Shown piece by piece: positions 62,301-64,000 of a stretch of 64,000 bases of DNA (position 1 is its first letter; every line of letters starts with the position of its first letter). The notes below the pieces were generated by a model. It saw nothing but the letters and a program-made list of their open reading frames with translations. It did not search any database and had not been told where the DNA came from. Origin of the DNA: Clitoria ternatea (taxonomy: Eukaryota; Streptophyta; Magnoliopsida; Fabales; Fabaceae); contig CM075669.1 of NCBI GenBank assembly GCA_037962975.1, positions 109,074,501-109,138,500 of the forward strand, in the 5' to 3' direction. Both the position numbers and the translations under genes were made by a program.

Positions 62301-62733
62301 GGTATAAAACTTCACCTAGAGAAACATCATTTATAGACATAGGCTCTCCCACACTATCATGTCATACAACGGGTGACAATTCACAAATAAACACTTCGCT
62401 GAGTTTTGCAAAAACTTAGGGATAAAATGTAGATTTTCAATAATAGAACATCCTCAAACAAATGGACAAGCTAAAGTCACCAACAAAGTCATCCTTCAAG
62501 AACTGAAACGACTAAGACAAGCAAAAGGAAGGTTGGAAGAAGAACTATATAGAGCCCTTTGGTCTTACCATACAACCTCTCACTTGGCGACCAATGAAAC
62601 AACCTTCTGCCTAACCTACGATGTAGACGCAATGATCCATGTGGAGTTGGGAGAACCTTCTCTTAGAAGAACCTCTTATGATGAAGAAGATTTTAGAACC
62701 AAGTTTATTCTTAAAAGACTTTGGAAAACCTAA
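59305..62733 (+). pseudogene. Tat-like pol: protease, RT, RNase H, integrase; broken
   Basis: The protease shows RRVLVDQGSSMDIL (near 59415) and SYNAILGRPTINPFS (59640). RT shows WRICVDFTNLNKV (near 60245), NYCYRVIPFELKNIGATYQR, and the active site EVYVDDMVMKT (near 60540). RNase H shows KASNNQAEYEPLF and HVKTDSQLVT (61460-61570). Integrase shows a zinc-binding-like ALHEIFPP region (62150), IEHPQTNGQAKVTNKVIL (62450) and the tail VDAMIHVELGEPSLRRTSYD (62625). Many stops and frameshifts. Order and strings fit the Tat/Ogre side of Ty3/gypsy. Confidence 0.85.
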
Positions 62734-64000
62734 AATTTATTTTGGGAATTACAAGATTTGTTTATAACACACATCAAGGATTTTAATTAAATAAAGCCTG
62801 TTTAAGTGTTATTTAACCATTTACTTGAGTGTTTCATAATACAAAGTCCGTGGTGCAAGAGTTACAATTTAAAGGGGGAGTCCATTAATTTTAAAGAAAC
62901 CAAAGTTTGTGTTCAGGATGTTCAAAATTTTTCAAGTCTGACCCAATCTAAAGTCTACGTTGAGAATATTCAAAATGTTTTAAGTCTGGCCCAGTCTTAA
63001 AGTCTACATTGAGGATATCTTTTAAAACAAATTTCTTTAAGTATGTTTGTCCCAGACTTAGGACTGTTGAACCGTGTTCATCAACTAAATCACTCTTCAA
63101 ACTCAACATCTCTCTTTCATAAGGTCTTCTACCCAAGCTCTAAGACACAACAGACTCAGACTTTCCCATTTCAAGAATTGCTCTATTCAAGTCAAGTATG
63201 TACTTGCTTTAGAAATACACAAAGAAACAAAACCTCGTAGGAAAACAAACGTTTGTATGGGAAGAAAATGATGAAGCCATTTGATCACTTTAAAAAGTTG
63301 ACAACAAGTAGAGCCTAAGTCAAAAGCCTTCTGAAGGTCAAACAAGCCTTTTTCAATATTCCATGTTAGACGGAAGAGAATAAAAAAGCATTTTCTCTCT
63401 GTAGTATTCGAGACACCTTATTTTCGTGCAATACCTGGGTACCTTCCAATCTAGACATTGTCATCTTCTCTTCTCTCGTGCTCTCGTACTCAAAACACTA
63501 CTCTCTTCTTTAATGGAACAATAATGACTATATGGAAGAGTCTTTAAAAGAAGAGACCTCAGACCAGTTAATAACAGAGACATAAATGAAGAAACCAAAA
63601 ACATATACTCAATCTCAATTTTTATCAAAATTACGGCTTATAGTCTTAGTCTTAGTTTTTAGTTCAACTAACATTTACTTTATCATAATATTTTTGTACA
63701 TTATATCTAAGTTATGAAAAACCAATCTCTCTTTCATCTCAGTTTAAGGTTGATAGTCTTTATCAGTCCCAGTTTCTTACGGGGAACAATTTTGGCCTGA
63801 AGAGGCTTTTGAAACAATACTTAGGTCTGAGCCAGGAGTGGCTTGTGAAAGAATACTAAGGTTAAGCCAGAAGTTGATAGAGTCAAGAATACTTGTGGCA
63901 CAGGTATGCTGATTGTGTAAAATGCATTTTTACATAATGAAAATCCTTCAGACTAAAGGAACTGGACGTAGGTTCAAAGTTTGGAAGTGAACCAATACAG
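62734..64000. other. Downstream Tat sequence and unidentified LTR-like DNA
   Basis: AATTTAAAGGGGGAG near 62868 may be a purine tract. The rest has no gene. Near 63960 ACTGGACGTAGGTTC...GAACCAATACAG resembles the R-U5 motif of SIRE-type LTRs (compare 57560), so a Copia LTR may cross the window end. Confidence 0.35.
62895..63012. repeat. Minisatellite, about 49 bp unit
   Basis: Two and a half units around AAAGTCTACGTTGAGAATAT and TTCAAAATGTTTTAAGTCTG. Just after the possible purine tract. Confidence 0.7.

Larger units (their letters stand above)
43556..62733 (+). mobile_element. Decayed Tat-like Ty3/gypsy element split by element H
   Basis: Gag at 43556-44966 and protease to integrase at 59305-62733 join in order if H and one CTACC duplication are removed. 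The joined frame reads SIHYLPPKK across the site, as expected upstream of the protease in Tat-lineage elements. LTRs were not identified. Confidence 0.8.

Overview
Plant nuclear DNA, AT-rich, made almost wholly of nested and broken transposable elements; I see no host gene, rRNA or tRNA gene. The mix (a Copia element with an env-like ORF, SIRE-type LTRs with GTAATCGATTAC repeats, Tekay chromoviruses with 4.3 kb LTRs, a CRM-like chromovirus, CACTA remnants) suggests a papilionoid legume and a heterochromatic, probably pericentromeric, location. Species not determined.

Layout. 1-5978: an LTR cut by the window edge, a CACTA transposon right end with a decayed Ulp1-like protease pseudogene and a subterminal hairpin array, further CACTA-type right ends, and a degenerate LTR. 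5979-7769: nothing recognised. 7770-42126: CACTA-like DNA hit by a minus-strand Copia/SIRE-like element (here F, 8024-41723, TSD TCTAT). Inside F sit a non-coding Tekay-type element (B, 11580-19845) fused to an autonomous Tekay element (A, 19846-41094). A carries a solo LTR in its pol gene (X, 22896-24176, TSD GAAAG) and an inverted giant LTR in its 3' LTR (C, 28324-38922, TSD ATTTT). C in turn carries two LTRs (E, 29134-30798, TSD CGGGC; D, 32646-35572). 42127-43200: decayed Copia pol. 43556-62733: decayed Tat-like Ty3/gypsy element split by a minus-strand CRM-like element (H, 44967-59299, TSD CTACC). H holds a solo A-family LTR (45104-49360) and a SIRE-like LTR (G, 56735-57774) between two copies of a 423 bp duplication.

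Main discovery candidate: several unrelated LTR families (F, G, E, D, and B in a variant form) each carry their own short palindromic motif. The copies come mostly in pairs about two DNA helical turns apart (21-22 bp in F, E and G, 19-21 bp in D, 18 bp in B). In F, G and E the clusters lie upstream of a TATA box, that is in the U3 promoter. In F a second cluster with the same motif and spacing precedes a TATA-like box in front of the internal env-like ORF. Different words with the same geometry point to a shared promoter architecture.

All coding regions found carry stops or frameshifts, so nothing here looks able to move by itself. LTR names (A-H, X) are labels for this report only.
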